64,000 nt of DNA. Source: CALEMW01 sp035447065. GTDB lineage: Bacteria; Krumholzibacteriota; Krumholzibacteriia; LZORAL124-64-63. Shown piece by piece: positions 1 to 8,201 of the stretch (positions within the stretch are counted from its first letter, which is position 1; each line of letters opens with the position of its first letter). The DNA lies in contig DAOTGJ010000003.1 of the NCBI GenBank assembly GCA_035447065.1, forward strand, positions 81,803-145,802. Reading direction: 5' to 3'. A model generated the notes under the pieces. It saw only the letters and a program-made list of their open reading frames with translations, was not told the origin of the DNA and made no database searches. The translations under genes were made by a program, and so were the position numbers.

Positions 1-1
1 C

Positions 2-145
2 TCGGGCGCTGACGGCGAGCTCAACCTCCGCCTGCGCCACGGAGGCGCCCAGCTCCTGCAGGCCGTCTGGCGTGGCCCCGACCCCGCCGGCCAGGTGGAC
101 GAACTCATCCTGGAGACGTCCCTCACCTTCCGCATCGAGGAGTGA
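2..145 (+). CDS. 3' end of a secreted/periplasmic protein, possibly NikK-like
   Basis: Only the last 47 codons are in the window; the frame is open from base 2 to a TGA at 143-145. The visible tail is polar and ends TSLTFRIEE, with no membrane segment. It runs straight into the next gene, whose RBS GAGGAG lies inside this stop region, so the two are co-transcribed. Known: NikKMLQO-type nickel ECF transporters carry a DUF4198-type periplasmic component (NikK) next to NikL. The position is right for NikK, but the fragment is too short to prove the family. Confidence 0.6.
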   Translation, partial: SGADGELNLRLRHGGAQLLQAVWRGPDPAGQVDELILETSLTFRIEE

Positions 146-147
146 TC

Positions 148-567
148 ATGCGGCCCGCCCTGATCCTGCTGCTCGCCCTGCTGCCCGCCGCCGCCGACGC
201 CCACGGCGTGTCCGGCGCCGTGACCCGCGACCGCGCCGTGATCGTGACCTTCACCTACGCCGACGGCGCCCCCCTGGCCTTCGCCCGCGCCCGCGTGATC
301 GGCCCCGGCGACGCACGCCCCTTCGCCGCCGGCGTCAGCGACCGCCTGGGCCGCGTGGTCTTCCTGCCCGACCGCTCCGGCGACTGGACCGTCACCCTGG
401 AGACCGACGACGGCCACGGCGGCACCCGCATCGTGACCGTGGACGAGGTTGGCGAGGCCGCGGCCGATGCCCGCCTCGGCCGCACCCCCCGCCTCCTGAT
501 CGCACTGGCGGCCCTCGCCGTCATCACCGTGGCCCTGAACCGCTTCCTGCCGAGGAGCCGCCCATGA
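148..567 (+). CDS. NikL-like auxiliary component of nickel ECF transporter (signal peptide, C-terminal TM)
   Basis: 139 aa. The N-terminus is a signal peptide (residues ~1-18, Leu/Ala rich, ending near ADAHG). A periplasmic beta-rich domain of about 80 residues with carboxypeptidase-regulatory-like spacing follows, then one C-terminal membrane helix (about 115-134) and a basic tail. This in-out-anchor layout is that of NikL in NikKMLQO transporters; the family call is inference from layout and neighbours. I chose ATG 148 over GTG 142 because GAGGAG lies five bases upstream of 148. The stop overlaps the next start in an ATGA at 564-567. Confidence 0.6.
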   Translation: MRPALILLLALLPAAADAHGVSGAVTRDRAVIVTFTYADGAPLAFARARVIGPGDARPFAAGVSDRLGRVVFLPDRSGDWTVTLETDDGHGGTRIVTVDEVGEAAADARLGRTPRLLIALAALAVITVALNRFLPRSRP

Positions 568-1565
568 GCGCCGTCATCCGCCGCGCCGTCATCCATCGCG
601 CCGTCGTCCTGCTGTCGCTGCTGCTGCCCGTCGCCGCATTCGCCCACCACGGCGTCGCCACCCCCGGCGCCGTGGGCGTGTCCGGACCCGGCGCGCCGCT
701 GGAGACGTCCAGCAGCGCCACCCTGCCCCAGGGCTCCTGGCTCGCCTACGTGAAGCTGGACCACGCGTCCTACGATCTGCTGACCCCGGAGCGCGACGAC
801 GAGACCAAGCGCACCACCTACCAGATGTTCGGCCTGGGCTACGGCGTCACCCCGTGGCTCTCCCTCTACGGCTTCCTCCCCTTCCACGCCAAGACCGCGG
901 AGGACAACGGCTTCAACACGGCCGGCTTCGTGGACCCCGCGTGGCTGGCGGTGGCCGGCTTCACGTGGGACGGCGGCCCGCGCCCCGTGGACCGCAACGA
1001 GAGCCTGGACGACCTGGAGGACCTGCACTTCGCCCTCTGGCTGGGCGGCACCCTGCCCCTGGGCGACCCGGACACGGCCGACGCCGACGGCCTGCCGGAT
1101 CCCGGCAAGGCCCTGGGCTTCGGCGAACCGTCGTGGTCGGTGGGCGCCGCCGCCACCCGCTGGCTGGGCCGCTGGACCCTGGTGGCCGAGGCGTCGACGG
1201 TGCTCTTCCAGGAGCACGAGTACGCCGACGGGCAGCGCGTGGCCTTCGGCACGGAGACGCGCCTGAGCCTGGCCGCCTGCGCCACCCTGTGGACCCGGCC
1301 GTCCAGCCGCACCCGCCTGGACCTGAACCTGGAGGCCGGCTACCTGGCCCTGGGCCGCGATGAAGCCGACGGCGTGGGCGAAGCCGGCACCGGCGGCCGC
1401 ATCCTCTACGCCCTGCCCGGCCTGCGCCTGACCCGCGGCACGGTGAGCCTGGGCCTGGGCTGGAAGACCCCCGCCTGGACCGACCTCAACGAGGACGCGC
1501 TCCAACAGGGCGCCGAGGGCAAGGAGTCCGGCCGCCTCCTCGCCACCTTCTCCACGCTGTTCTAG
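564..1565 (+). CDS. outer-membrane beta-barrel protein of the nickel operon
   Basis: 333 aa. A signal peptide ends near AFAHHG, followed by alternating hydrophobic/polar strands (YVKLDHASYDLL, QMFGLGYGVTPWLSLYGFLPF and so on). The C-terminal strand ends in Phe (LLATFSTLF), the usual recognition signature of outer-membrane barrels. The mature N-terminus starts with a His pair. It sits between the NikL-like gene (ATGA overlap) and nikM (12 bp gap). It could therefore be an outer-membrane channel or sensor for nickel or a nickel chelate, but nothing in the sequence proves the substrate. It lacks the plug domain expected of a TonB-dependent receptor. Confidence 0.7.
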   Translation: MSAVIRRAVIHRAVVLLSLLLPVAAFAHHGVATPGAVGVSGPGAPLETSSSATLPQGSWLAYVKLDHASYDLLTPERDDETKRTTYQMFGLGYGVTPWLSLYGFLPFHAKTAEDNGFNTAGFVDPAWLAVAGFTWDGGPRPVDRNESLDDLEDLHFALWLGGTLPLGDPDTADADGLPDPGKALGFGEPSWSVGAAATRWLGRWTLVAEASTVLFQEHEYADGQRVAFGTETRLSLAACATLWTRPSSRTRLDLNLEAGYLALGRDEADGVGEAGTGGRILYALPGLRLTRGTVSLGLGWKTPAWTDLNEDALQQGAEGKESGRLLATFSTLF

Positions 1566-1577
1566 GAGCGACGCCGC

Positions 1578-2216
1578 ATGCACGTGCCCGACGGATTCCT
1601 GGGACCCCAGACCTGGCTGCCGGCCGCCGGCGTGGCGGCGGCGGCCTGGTCCGTGGCCGCGCGGCGCGTGCGCCGTCGCCTGCGCGCCGAGACCATCCCC
1701 GCCCTGGGCGTGACCGCCGCCTGCTGCTTCGGCCTCATGCTGGTGGCGATCCCCCTGCCCGCCGGCGCCTCGGTCCATGCCACGGGCGTGGCGGTGCTGG
1801 CCCTGCGCTTCGGCCTCTCGGCGTCGTTCCTGGCCATCTCCCTGGTGCTGGCCCTGCAGGCGCTGCTGCTGGGCGACGGCGGCGTCACCTCGCTGCCGGT
1901 CACCGCCCTGGCGTTGGGCCTGGGCGGCGGCGCGGCGGCCGTCGCCACGCGACGACTGCTGTCCGGCCTGGGCCCGCGCGCGGCTCGTTTCGGCGCGGGC
2001 TGGACCGCGGTGATGACCGCCGCCCTGCTCACGGGCCTGGTCCTGGGCCTGCAGCCGCAGCTGGGACGCGACGCCGCGGGCGCTCCGCTCTACTTCCCCT
2101 TCGGCTGGCGCACCGTGCTGCCGGCCCTGCTCCTGCCCCACGCGGTGCTGGGCCTCATCGAAGGCGCCATCACCGTGGCCGCCCTGGACCGCCTGGGCGA
2201 CCGGAGCGACGCATGA
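1578..2216 (+). CDS. nikM: nickel/cobalt ECF transporter S-component (NikM/CbiM family)
   Basis: 212 aa. It begins MHVPDGFL, the metal-binding N-terminal signature of the CbiM/NikM family, in which the free N-terminus and the His at position 2 ligate the metal. Six to seven hydrophobic segments follow, with the typical late segment PHAVLGLIEGAIT. It is the substrate-binding membrane subunit that delivers Ni2+ or Co2+ to the NikQ/NikO energising module. Nickel rather than cobalt is inferred from nikR at the operon end and the NikK/NikL-like genes upstream. The stop overlaps nikQ (ATGA). Confidence 0.9.
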   Translation: MHVPDGFLGPQTWLPAAGVAAAAWSVAARRVRRRLRAETIPALGVTAACCFGLMLVAIPLPAGASVHATGVAVLALRFGLSASFLAISLVLALQALLLGDGGVTSLPVTALALGLGGGAAAVATRRLLSGLGPRAARFGAGWTAVMTAALLTGLVLGLQPQLGRDAAGAPLYFPFGWRTVLPALLLPHAVLGLIEGAITVAALDRLGDRSDA

Positions 2217-2776
2217 GCGCGCGGCTCTGGCTCACGGCCTACGCCGGCGTGGTGCTCGCGGCGTCGTTCCTGCACCGCGCGGAGCTGCTGGCGGCGCTGC
2301 TCGCGACGGTGCTGCTCGCGGCCGGCCGCCGCGCGCCGAAGGTGCTGAAGCGCGCCGCCCTGGCCACGCTCCTCTTCACCGGCGTGGTGGTCCTGCTGCA
2401 CGTCACGCTGGAGCTGCAGCGGGGCGGCGACCCGTGGTCCTGGGCCCTGCGCACGCTCCTGCGCGTGCTGACCATGACGTCGGCCACCATGGCCCTGACG
2501 CTGCGGGTGGACCTGATCCGCCTGCTGGCGCACCGCCCCGTTCTGGGCCCCGTGCTGCTGATCGCCATGGCCCAGATCGGGGCCGTGCGGCGTCTGGTGC
2601 GCGACACCCGCCGCGCCCTGCTCAGCCGCAGCCCCACCGCCCCCGGCCCGCGCACCTACGTGCGCCACGGCGGCGCCACCGGCGGCGCCCTGGTGCGCCG
2701 CGCGGCCCGTGAGATGACCGTCGTCACCCGCGCCATGACCTCGCGAGGAGCGTTCCTGGATGCTGATCCGCACTGA
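2213..2776 (+). CDS. nikQ: energy-coupling-factor transmembrane protein (NikQ/CbiQ)
   Basis: 187 aa, shorter than the usual ~220-260 aa for CbiQ. It is a membrane protein with hydrophobic segments at about 5-35, 48-65 and 105-125. A basic cytoplasmic region follows (RRLVRDTRRALLSRSPTAPG), then the late helix AAREMTVVTRAMTSRGAF, which matches the family's coupling-helix region with an Ala-Arg motif. It forms the membrane scaffold between NikM and the ATPase. Its last 17 bases overlap nikO, implying translational coupling. Confidence 0.85.
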   Translation: MSARLWLTAYAGVVLAASFLHRAELLAALLATVLLAAGRRAPKVLKRAALATLLFTGVVVLLHVTLELQRGGDPWSWALRTLLRVLTMTSATMALTLRVDLIRLLAHRPVLGPVLLIAMAQIGAVRRLVRDTRRALLSRSPTAPGPRTYVRHGGATGGALVRRAAREMTVVTRAMTSRGAFLDADPH

Positions 2777-3539
2777 GAACCTGACCCACGCCCACGAGGG
2801 GCGCCCCGCCGTACGGGACGTGAGCTTCGCCCTGGCCGCGGGCGAGCACGCCGTGCTGCTGGGCGCCAACGGCTGCGGCAAGTCCACCCTGCTGCAGCTG
2901 CTCAACGGCCTGGTCGAACCCGACGCCGGCGCCGTGCGCTACGACGGCCGCCCGCTGACCGACGCCCGCCGCGACGCCGCCTTCCAGCGCCGCTTCCGCG
3001 CCGAGACCGCCCTGCTCTTCCAGGACCCCGGCGCCATGCTCTTCCACGCCACCGTGGCGGAGGAGATCGCCTACGGCCCCCGCGTCCACGGCCGCGACGC
3101 ACCGGAAGACCGCGCCCGCCACTGGGCCGAGCACGTGGGCGTGGCCCATCTCTGGGACCGCGCCCCCTACGCCCTGAGCCGCGGCGAGCAGCAGCGCGTG
3201 GCCCTGGCCTCGCTGCTGGTCCTGGAGCCGCGCCTGCTCCTGCTGGACGAGCCCACCGCCTCGCTGGATCCGCGCTCCACCGGCTGGCTCGTGGATTTCC
3301 TGGCCGACCATCCCGCCGCCGTGCTCACCGCCACCCACAACCTCTCGCTGGCCCTGGAGCTGGGCGACCGCGCCCTGGTCATGGACGAGCAGCACCGCCT
3401 CTGCCACGACGGCCCCGCCGCCGATCTGCGCCGCGACCACGACACCCTGCTGCGCGCCAACCTGGTCCACACCCACCGCCACCGCCATCGCGACGGCGGC
3501 GTGGAGCACTCCCACTACCACACCCACGATTGGGACTGA
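2760..3539 (+). CDS. nikO: ECF transporter ATP-binding protein (NikO/CbiO) with His-rich tail
   Basis: 259 aa. It is a complete ABC ATPase: Walker A GANGCGKST (35-43), Q-loop near FQDP (88-91), signature LSRGEQQ (139-145), Walker B LLLLDEP (159-165) and H-switch His193. It hydrolyses ATP to drive metal uptake through NikQ/NikM. The unusual part is the C-terminus: residues 237-257 contain eight His (HTHRHRHR ... HSHYHTH), a probable Ni2+-binding tail. It starts inside the end of nikQ and stops one base before nikR. Confidence 0.92.
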   Translation: MLIRTENLTHAHEGRPAVRDVSFALAAGEHAVLLGANGCGKSTLLQLLNGLVEPDAGAVRYDGRPLTDARRDAAFQRRFRAETALLFQDPGAMLFHATVAEEIAYGPRVHGRDAPEDRARHWAEHVGVAHLWDRAPYALSRGEQQRVALASLLVLEPRLLLLDEPTASLDPRSTGWLVDFLADHPAAVLTATHNLSLALELGDRALVMDEQHRLCHDGPAADLRRDHDTLLRANLVHTHRHRHRDGGVEHSHYHTHDWD

Positions 3540-3540
3540 C

Positions 3541-3978
3541 ATGCACGACGGCCATCACCACGACCCAGCCGCCGACCCCACCATCCGCTTCACCGTGTCG
3601 CTGCCCGAGCGCCTCCTGGCTGAACTCGACGCACGCATCACCGGCCGCGGCTACGCCAGCCGCTCGGAGCTGGTGCGCGACCTGATCCGCAAGGCCATGG
3701 TGCGCGACGCCTGGCAGGACGGCGCCCAGGAGATGATCGGCGTGCTGTCCCTGCGCTACGACCACCACCGCGCCGGCCTCACGGACCGCCTCCACGCCAT
3801 CCAGCACCGGCAGTTCGTGCACGTGCTCTGCACGCAGCACGTGCACGTGGACCACCATACCTGCGTGGAGACCATCGTGCTGCGGGGCAAGCCGGCCGAG
3901 ATCGAGCAGATGGCCCTGGAGATCGCGGGCCTCAAAGGCGTGATGGAGGCGGAGCTGACCCGTCTGGGCGGGAGCTAG
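3541..3978 (+). CDS. nikR: nickel-responsive repressor NikR
   Basis: 145 aa, normal NikR length. Residues 14-55 form the ribbon-helix-helix DNA-binding domain (IRFTVSLPERLLAEL ... SRSELVRDLIR). Residues ~65-140 form the ACT-like nickel-binding domain, with the expected ligands His89, His100, His102 and Cys108 (QHVHVDHHTC). The N-terminus adds a His cluster (HDGHHHD) before the DNA-binding strand. It is last in the nik operon, so autoregulation by nickel is likely; the operon promoter and operator are outside the window. It ends four bases into the convergent downstream gene. Confidence 0.95.
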   Translation: MHDGHHHDPAADPTIRFTVSLPERLLAELDARITGRGYASRSELVRDLIRKAMVRDAWQDGAQEMIGVLSLRYDHHRAGLTDRLHAIQHRQFVHVLCTQHVHVDHHTCVETIVLRGKPAEIEQMALEIAGLKGVMEAELTRLGGS

Positions 3979-4706
3979 GACGCGGCGCGCAGGCGCTCGG
4001 CCCGTCGCTCGTAGAGGATCGCCGTGAGCGGCATGGTCACCGGCAGGGTGGCGTAGAAGAAGCCCGACCACATCCCCCAGCGCACCGGCAGCAGCCATGC
4101 GCACAGGGCCGACGCCAGGCCCGTGCCCGCCATGATCACGTGCGCCGTCACCGCCTGCCGCGTCATGAGCTGCTCCAGATCGTTCAGCCGTAGCGCCTCG
4201 CGCGCCTTCAGCGCCCGTCCGTAGAGCAGGGCCACGATGCCCGTCATGGCGCAGAACCCCACGCCGTACACCACGAAGAGCTGGGCCAGCTCCTGCCCCG
4301 TGCGCAGGCTGAAGCTCGTGGGCAGCCAGCCGTTGGACACCCAGGCGAACAGCGCCGAGAACACCATCTTCAGCGGGTACACGAACACCAGCATCACGAA
4401 GACCAGCGCCAGGCTGAGCTGGATGGTGGGACCGTCCTCCAGCCCGTAGCGGCGGCTCCAGCGCCGATGCCCCTGCCAGAACGAGGCGATGGACACGAAG
4501 CCGGCCAGGAACGCCGGCACGTCCTTCAACGCCGCGGTCAGCTCCCCCACGCTGCTGGGGATGCCGCTCAGCGAGATCACCAGCATGGTGGTGGCGAAGG
4601 CGAACGCGGCGTCCACGAATCCCTCCAGCCGCGTCATCTCCAGACCGCGCAGGCGGAAGCCGCGGTCGTCGGGCAGCTCGGCGAGGCGGGCGTCGGTCCA
4701 GGGCAT
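3975..4706 (-). CDS. TMEM175/DUF1211-family membrane protein (putative K+ channel)
   Basis: 243 aa. The first transmembrane helix carries the family signature in the form RLEGFVDAAFAFATTMLVISL (about residues 24-44), a variant of the R-x3-F-S-D motif with Val for Ser. Five more hydrophobic segments follow. Bacterial TMEM175 proteins are tetrameric potassium channels; that activity is a family inference. Start chosen at ATG 4706, where the conserved region begins at a normal distance. The frame stays open upstream but only through non-family sequence. It is convergent with nikR, stops overlapping. Confidence 0.75.
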   Translation of the reverse strand: MPWTDARLAELPDDRGFRLRGLEMTRLEGFVDAAFAFATTMLVISLSGIPSSVGELTAALKDVPAFLAGFVSIASFWQGHRRWSRRYGLEDGPTIQLSLALVFVMLVFVYPLKMVFSALFAWVSNGWLPTSFSLRTGQELAQLFVVYGVGFCAMTGIVALLYGRALKAREALRLNDLEQLMTRQAVTAHVIMAGTGLASALCAWLLPVRWGMWSGFFYATLPVTMPLTAILYERRAERLRAAS

Positions 4707-4779
4707 GGGCGGGTCCTTTGCAAGGGGGGCGTGCGTGCCGTCCTCGCGATGGAACACGGAAGGGGCTCCGCAGGGCAAG

Positions 4780-4810
4780 AAAAAAGCCCCGCCGCGGGTG
4801 CGGCGGGGCT
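4780..4810 (-). terminator. rho-independent terminator of the tRNA-Ser/Ser/Arg cluster
   Basis: Perfect 10-bp stem AGCCCCGCCG / CGGCGGGGCT with a 6-nt loop. On the minus strand it is followed by six U (A4780-4785 on the plus strand). It lies just downstream of tRNA-Arg. Confidence 0.9.
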
Positions 4811-4817
4811 GGAGAGG

Positions 4818-4894
4818 TGGTACGCCCAGGAGGATTCGAACCCCCAACCTTCTGATCCGTAGTCAGATGCTCTGTCCAGTTGAGCTATGGGCGC
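4818..4894 (-). tRNA. tRNA-Arg (anticodon ACG)
   Basis: 77 nt including an encoded CCA. Acceptor GCGCCCA pairs with TGGGCGT, discriminator A. The anticodon stem TCTGA/TCAGA encloses CTACGGA, and the T-loop is TTCGAAT. Last gene of a three-tRNA minus-strand cluster. Confidence 0.97.
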
Positions 4895-4932
4895 ACCTTG
4901 TCTCGGTGCTTCTCTGCGTCTCGCAAAATCTG

Positions 4933-5020
4933 TGGCGGAGAGGGAGGGATTCGAACCCTCGATGAGTTTCCCCATACACGCTTAGCAGGCGTGCGCCTTC
5001 GGCCACTCGGCCACCTCTCC
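4933..5020 (-). tRNA. tRNA-Ser (anticodon GCT)
   Basis: 88 nt with a long variable arm typical of class II tRNA. Acceptor GGAGAGG, anticodon loop CTGCTAA, discriminator G and encoded CCA. It lies between tRNA-Arg and tRNA-Ser(TGA). Confidence 0.97.
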
Positions 5021-5029
5021 CCCGAACCT

Positions 5030-5115
5030 TGGCGGAGGGCGGGGGACTCGAACCCCCAAGGGATCGCTCCCGGCGGTTTTCAAGACCGCTGCGTTACCAG
5101 TTACGCTAGCCCTCC
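5030..5115 (-). tRNA. tRNA-Ser (anticodon TGA)
   Basis: 86 nt, class II. Acceptor GGAGGGC, anticodon loop CTTGAAA, discriminator G and encoded CCA. First gene of the tRNA cluster; its promoter lies at the end of the upstream AsmA-like gene. Confidence 0.97.
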
Positions 5116-5163
5116 AGGGCCTTCGCGCCGCCTGGTGCAGGGTCGCCCTGACCGCGGCGTCGT

Positions 5164-5192
5164 AACTTATCTCCTGGTCCTCAGCTTGTCAA
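5164..5192 (-). promoter_or_regulatory. sigma-70 promoter of the tRNA-Ser/Ser/Arg cluster
   Basis: On the minus strand: TTGACA (5192-5187), 17-nt spacer, TAAGTT (5169-5164). It points at tRNA-Ser(TGA) about 50 nt downstream and overlaps the last codons of the AsmA-like gene. Confidence 0.75.
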
Positions 5193-7041
5193 GCAAGCCT
5201 TGCACACCTTTCAGCAACGCCTGCCCCTGCTCCCCTTCCAGGGCGTTCTGCGTGGATTTCTGCAGCATGGCCCCGGCGTTGCCCAGGTCCAGGCCCACCG
5301 CCGGCCTGCGCGCGAGGCCCGTGAGCGAGAGGTCCAGCACGATGCGGCCGTCGGCGTCGCGCAGCCCCTCGGCCAGCAGGCTCATGGCCCCCAGATCCGG
5401 CGTGAAGCCCGGCGGCAGCTTGGCCCGCAGCGTCAGGTCGATGGTGCCGTCCAGGCCCAGCCAGCCGGCGCCGCTCCAGTCGGTGTCGCGGCCGTGGAGC
5501 TCCAGGTCGCGGACGATGTAGCGGCCGTCGGCCACCTCCAGCCGGTGGCGCAGGGAGCCGTAGACGATGTCCTTCAGGTCCTGCCGGTCGCCCAGATAGC
5601 GCGACACGTCCTCCAGCCACTCGGAGGCGTGCACCACGCCGTCGGTCAGCACGGCTTCGCCGGAGAGGCTCAGGCTGGCGCGGACGGCCTGGGCGTCGCC
5701 CAGACGGAAGCGGCCGTGCACGCCGCCGCTGGCCGCTCCCTCCAGGTAGGGTGCGGCCGACGGAGCCAGGGCCGTGAGCACCAGGGCCGCGGGCAGGCCG
5801 TCGAAGGCCGCGTCCACCGAGGCATGGGGCTGCGGCCGGTCCACGTGCCCCACGGTCATCTCGCCGGTCAGGCGACCGTCGTCCACCCGCGCGTCCACGC
5901 CGCGGACATGGAGCTGGGCGTCGTCCAGGACCAGGTCCGCATCCACCGTCCAGGGCTCATCCAGCCGGGGCGGCAGGACGCGGGCGCCGCGCAGCGCGGC
6001 CTCGGCCGTGAGCCCGGCGAGCACCGGGGCGGCGCCGCCGGCCGGAGGGGGCAGGGGCAGGTCCAGGGCTCCGGAGGCGACGAGTTCCGGCAGCGCCACC
6101 GGCGTCGTGGCCAGCCAGGCGGCCGCGGCGGCCTGGGCGGGCGGCAGCAGGGGCGCCAGGGCGAGCTGGAGCGCCGCGGCGTCGTGCTCGGTCAGTGTCC
6201 AGTCCACGTGCAGGCGGCCGTCGGGACCGGGAGCGGTGGCCGTGCCCTCGCCGGTGAGCCTCAGACCGCCCCAGGCGGCGTCCAGATCGCGCAGCAGCAG
6301 CTCGGGACCGGCGGGGGGCACCTCCACGCGGCCGGAGAGGGTCAGGTCGCGCAGGACCATGGGCGGGCCCGGCTGGAACCCTTCCAGCGTCAGCACGCCG
6401 ACGCGCCCGTCCAGGGTCAGCGCGCCGGGCGCGTCCCCCGCGGCGGGCGGGCCGCTGCCGGTCCAGGCCGCGAGCAGGGTCGCCAAGCGGCCGAGCTCCG
6501 AGGCCTCCACCTCCTGGTCCCAGCTCTCGAGCCGCAGACGGCGGCCGCCCTCCTGCGTCCACTCCAGGACGCCGTCCTCCACCGTGGCGCCGGCGGCCAC
6601 CAGCGCCAGGGGCGCCTGCTCTCGGCGGGCCGGCGCGGGTGCGGCCGGATCCGCGGACACGGCGGCCGGGCGCGTGGTCATCTGGAGCATCGGCTGCACC
6701 AGGCGCACGCGGTCCAGCTCGGCGCGACGGGCCAACAGCGGCCCCAGGGCCAGGCCGCCGCGGATCTCCCGGGCCTGCAGCCGCCACGCCACCAGGCCGC
6801 CCGCAGGGCCCGGATCCAGCGACGGCGAGCGCACCTCGACGTCGTGCACGGAAAGGGCCACGCGCGGCCACACGTCCAGCGATACCGAGCCGTAGGCCAC
6901 CTCCGCCCCCGTCTCCGCGCGCAGGCGCTCCGCGGCCAAGGCCGCCAGCCGGTCCGTGGGCAGCAGGACCTTCAGGGCGACCACGGCCGCCGCCACGATC
7001 AGCACCAGGGGCAGCACGCCGCGCAGCAGGAACCGTCTCAT
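5167..7041 (-). CDS. AsmA-family protein
   Basis: 624 aa. One N-terminal membrane anchor (residues ~5-25), then a long periplasmic region of repeating amphipathic beta strands. The C-terminal AsmA-like block contains HASEWLEDVSRYLGDRQDL, the conserved LELHGRDTDWSGAG and a closing LSLTGLARRPAVGLDLG. AsmA-like proteins span the envelope and are implicated in phospholipid transport to the outer membrane; the exact role here is unknown. The ATG overlaps the mnmA stop (ATGA at 7038-7041), so the two are translationally coupled. A tRNA promoter overlaps its 3' end. Confidence 0.85.
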   Translation of the reverse strand: MRRFLLRGVLPLVLIVAAAVVALKVLLPTDRLAALAAERLRAETGAEVAYGSVSLDVWPRVALSVHDVEVRSPSLDPGPAGGLVAWRLQAREIRGGLALGPLLARRAELDRVRLVQPMLQMTTRPAAVSADPAAPAPARREQAPLALVAAGATVEDGVLEWTQEGGRRLRLESWDQEVEASELGRLATLLAAWTGSGPPAAGDAPGALTLDGRVGVLTLEGFQPGPPMVLRDLTLSGRVEVPPAGPELLLRDLDAAWGGLRLTGEGTATAPGPDGRLHVDWTLTEHDAAALQLALAPLLPPAQAAAAAWLATTPVALPELVASGALDLPLPPPAGGAAPVLAGLTAEAALRGARVLPPRLDEPWTVDADLVLDDAQLHVRGVDARVDDGRLTGEMTVGHVDRPQPHASVDAAFDGLPAALVLTALAPSAAPYLEGAASGGVHGRFRLGDAQAVRASLSLSGEAVLTDGVVHASEWLEDVSRYLGDRQDLKDIVYGSLRHRLEVADGRYIVRDLELHGRDTDWSGAGWLGLDGTIDLTLRAKLPPGFTPDLGAMSLLAEGLRDADGRIVLDLSLTGLARRPAVGLDLGNAGAMLQKSTQNALEGEQGQALLKGVQGLLDKLRTRR

Positions 7042-8183
7042 GCCCGACCTCCGGGGGTTGTCGGCGACGTGGCGAGGATGCGCCCGCCGCCGAGGATCTC
7101 GTCGCCGTCCGCCAGGACCAGGAACTGGCCCGGCGCAACGCCGCGGGCCGGCGCCGCCAGGTCCGCGGTCAGACGGTCGCCGTCCAGCCGCAGCGCCGCC
7201 ACCGCGTGGCCGGGATGCCTGTGCCGGATCTGGGCCGTCAGCCCCGCCGTGCGCTCCACGTCCGGCCGACGCAGCCAGCGGCAGCCGTCGCAGCGCACGG
7301 ACACCACGTCCAGCTCGTCCTGCGTGCCCGCCACCACCGCGTTGCGCACGGGGTCCAGCTCCAGCACGTACAGGGGCTCCCCCGCCGCCACGCCCAGGCC
7401 GCGGCGCTGGCCCACCGTGTAATGCACCAGCCCGCGATGGCGTCCCAGGAGGCGTCCCGCGCGGTCCACGATGTCGCCGGGCCGGCCGTCCGCCTCGTCG
7501 AAGAGGAACGTGCGGTCGTCGTCCGGCACGAAGCAGATCTCCTGGCTCTCCGGCCGCCGCGCCGACTCCAGCCCCAACGCCGCCGCCGCCTCACGCACCT
7601 GAGGCTTGGTCCACCAGCCCAGGGGGAACACGCAGCGCGCCAGGTGGGTCGGCTCCAGGCCGTGCAGGAAGTAGGCCTGGTCCTTGGCCGGGTCCACGCC
7701 GCGCAGCAGGCGCGGTCCTTGCGGTCCGTCCAGCCGGCGCGCGTAGTGGCCCGTGGCCACGAATTCCAGCCCCAGCTGGTCGGCGCGTCGGATCAGTTCG
7801 GGAAAGCGCACCCATGTGTTGCACCCCACGCAGGGGTTGGGCGTGCGGCCCACGCGGTACTCGTCCACGAAGGGCTCGATGACCCGCTCGCGGAACCGCT
7901 CCTCCACGTTGGCCACCCAGTGCGCCACGCCCGCGGCCGCCGCCTGCCGTCGCGCGGCGTCGATGGCGTCCAGGGAGCAGCACGACGTGTTGCCCTCGCC
8001 GCCGAAGGCGCCTTCGCTCGTGCAGAAGTTCTTGAGCGTGACCGTGTGCACGCGGCAGCCCAGCGCCGTCAGCGCCGCCAGGGCCACGCTGCTGTCCACG
8101 CCGCCGCTGACCCCCAGCAAGACGCCGCTCCCGGAGGGAACGGCGTCGTGGAGGTCCTGGGGGAAGGGCAGCGGGAACGTCAC
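7038..8183 (-). CDS. mnmA: tRNA-specific 2-thiouridylase MnmA
   Basis: 381 aa, GTG start. The PP-loop ATP site is GVSGGVDSS. The first catalytic Cys lies in PNPCVGCNTWVRF and the second in the conserved ESQEICFV. HYTVGQRRGLG marks the central domain, and a C-terminal beta-barrel with APARGVAPGQ follows. It thiolates U34 of Lys, Glu and Gln tRNAs, using sulfur relayed from a cysteine desulfurase; a candidate desulfurase lies at 23184-24326. No alternative ATG near the conserved N-terminus was seen. It overlaps the AsmA-like gene by four bases. Confidence 0.95.
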   Translation of the reverse strand: MTFPLPFPQDLHDAVPSGSGVLLGVSGGVDSSVALAALTALGCRVHTVTLKNFCTSEGAFGGEGNTSCCSLDAIDAARRQAAAAGVAHWVANVEERFRERVIEPFVDEYRVGRTPNPCVGCNTWVRFPELIRRADQLGLEFVATGHYARRLDGPQGPRLLRGVDPAKDQAYFLHGLEPTHLARCVFPLGWWTKPQVREAAAALGLESARRPESQEICFVPDDDRTFLFDEADGRPGDIVDRAGRLLGRHRGLVHYTVGQRRGLGVAAGEPLYVLELDPVRNAVVAGTQDELDVVSVRCDGCRWLRRPDVERTAGLTAQIRHRHPGHAVAALRLDGDRLTADLAAPARGVAPGQFLVLADGDEILGGGRILATSPTTPGGRA

Positions 8184-8201
8184 GATGGAACCGGCGCCCT
8201 C

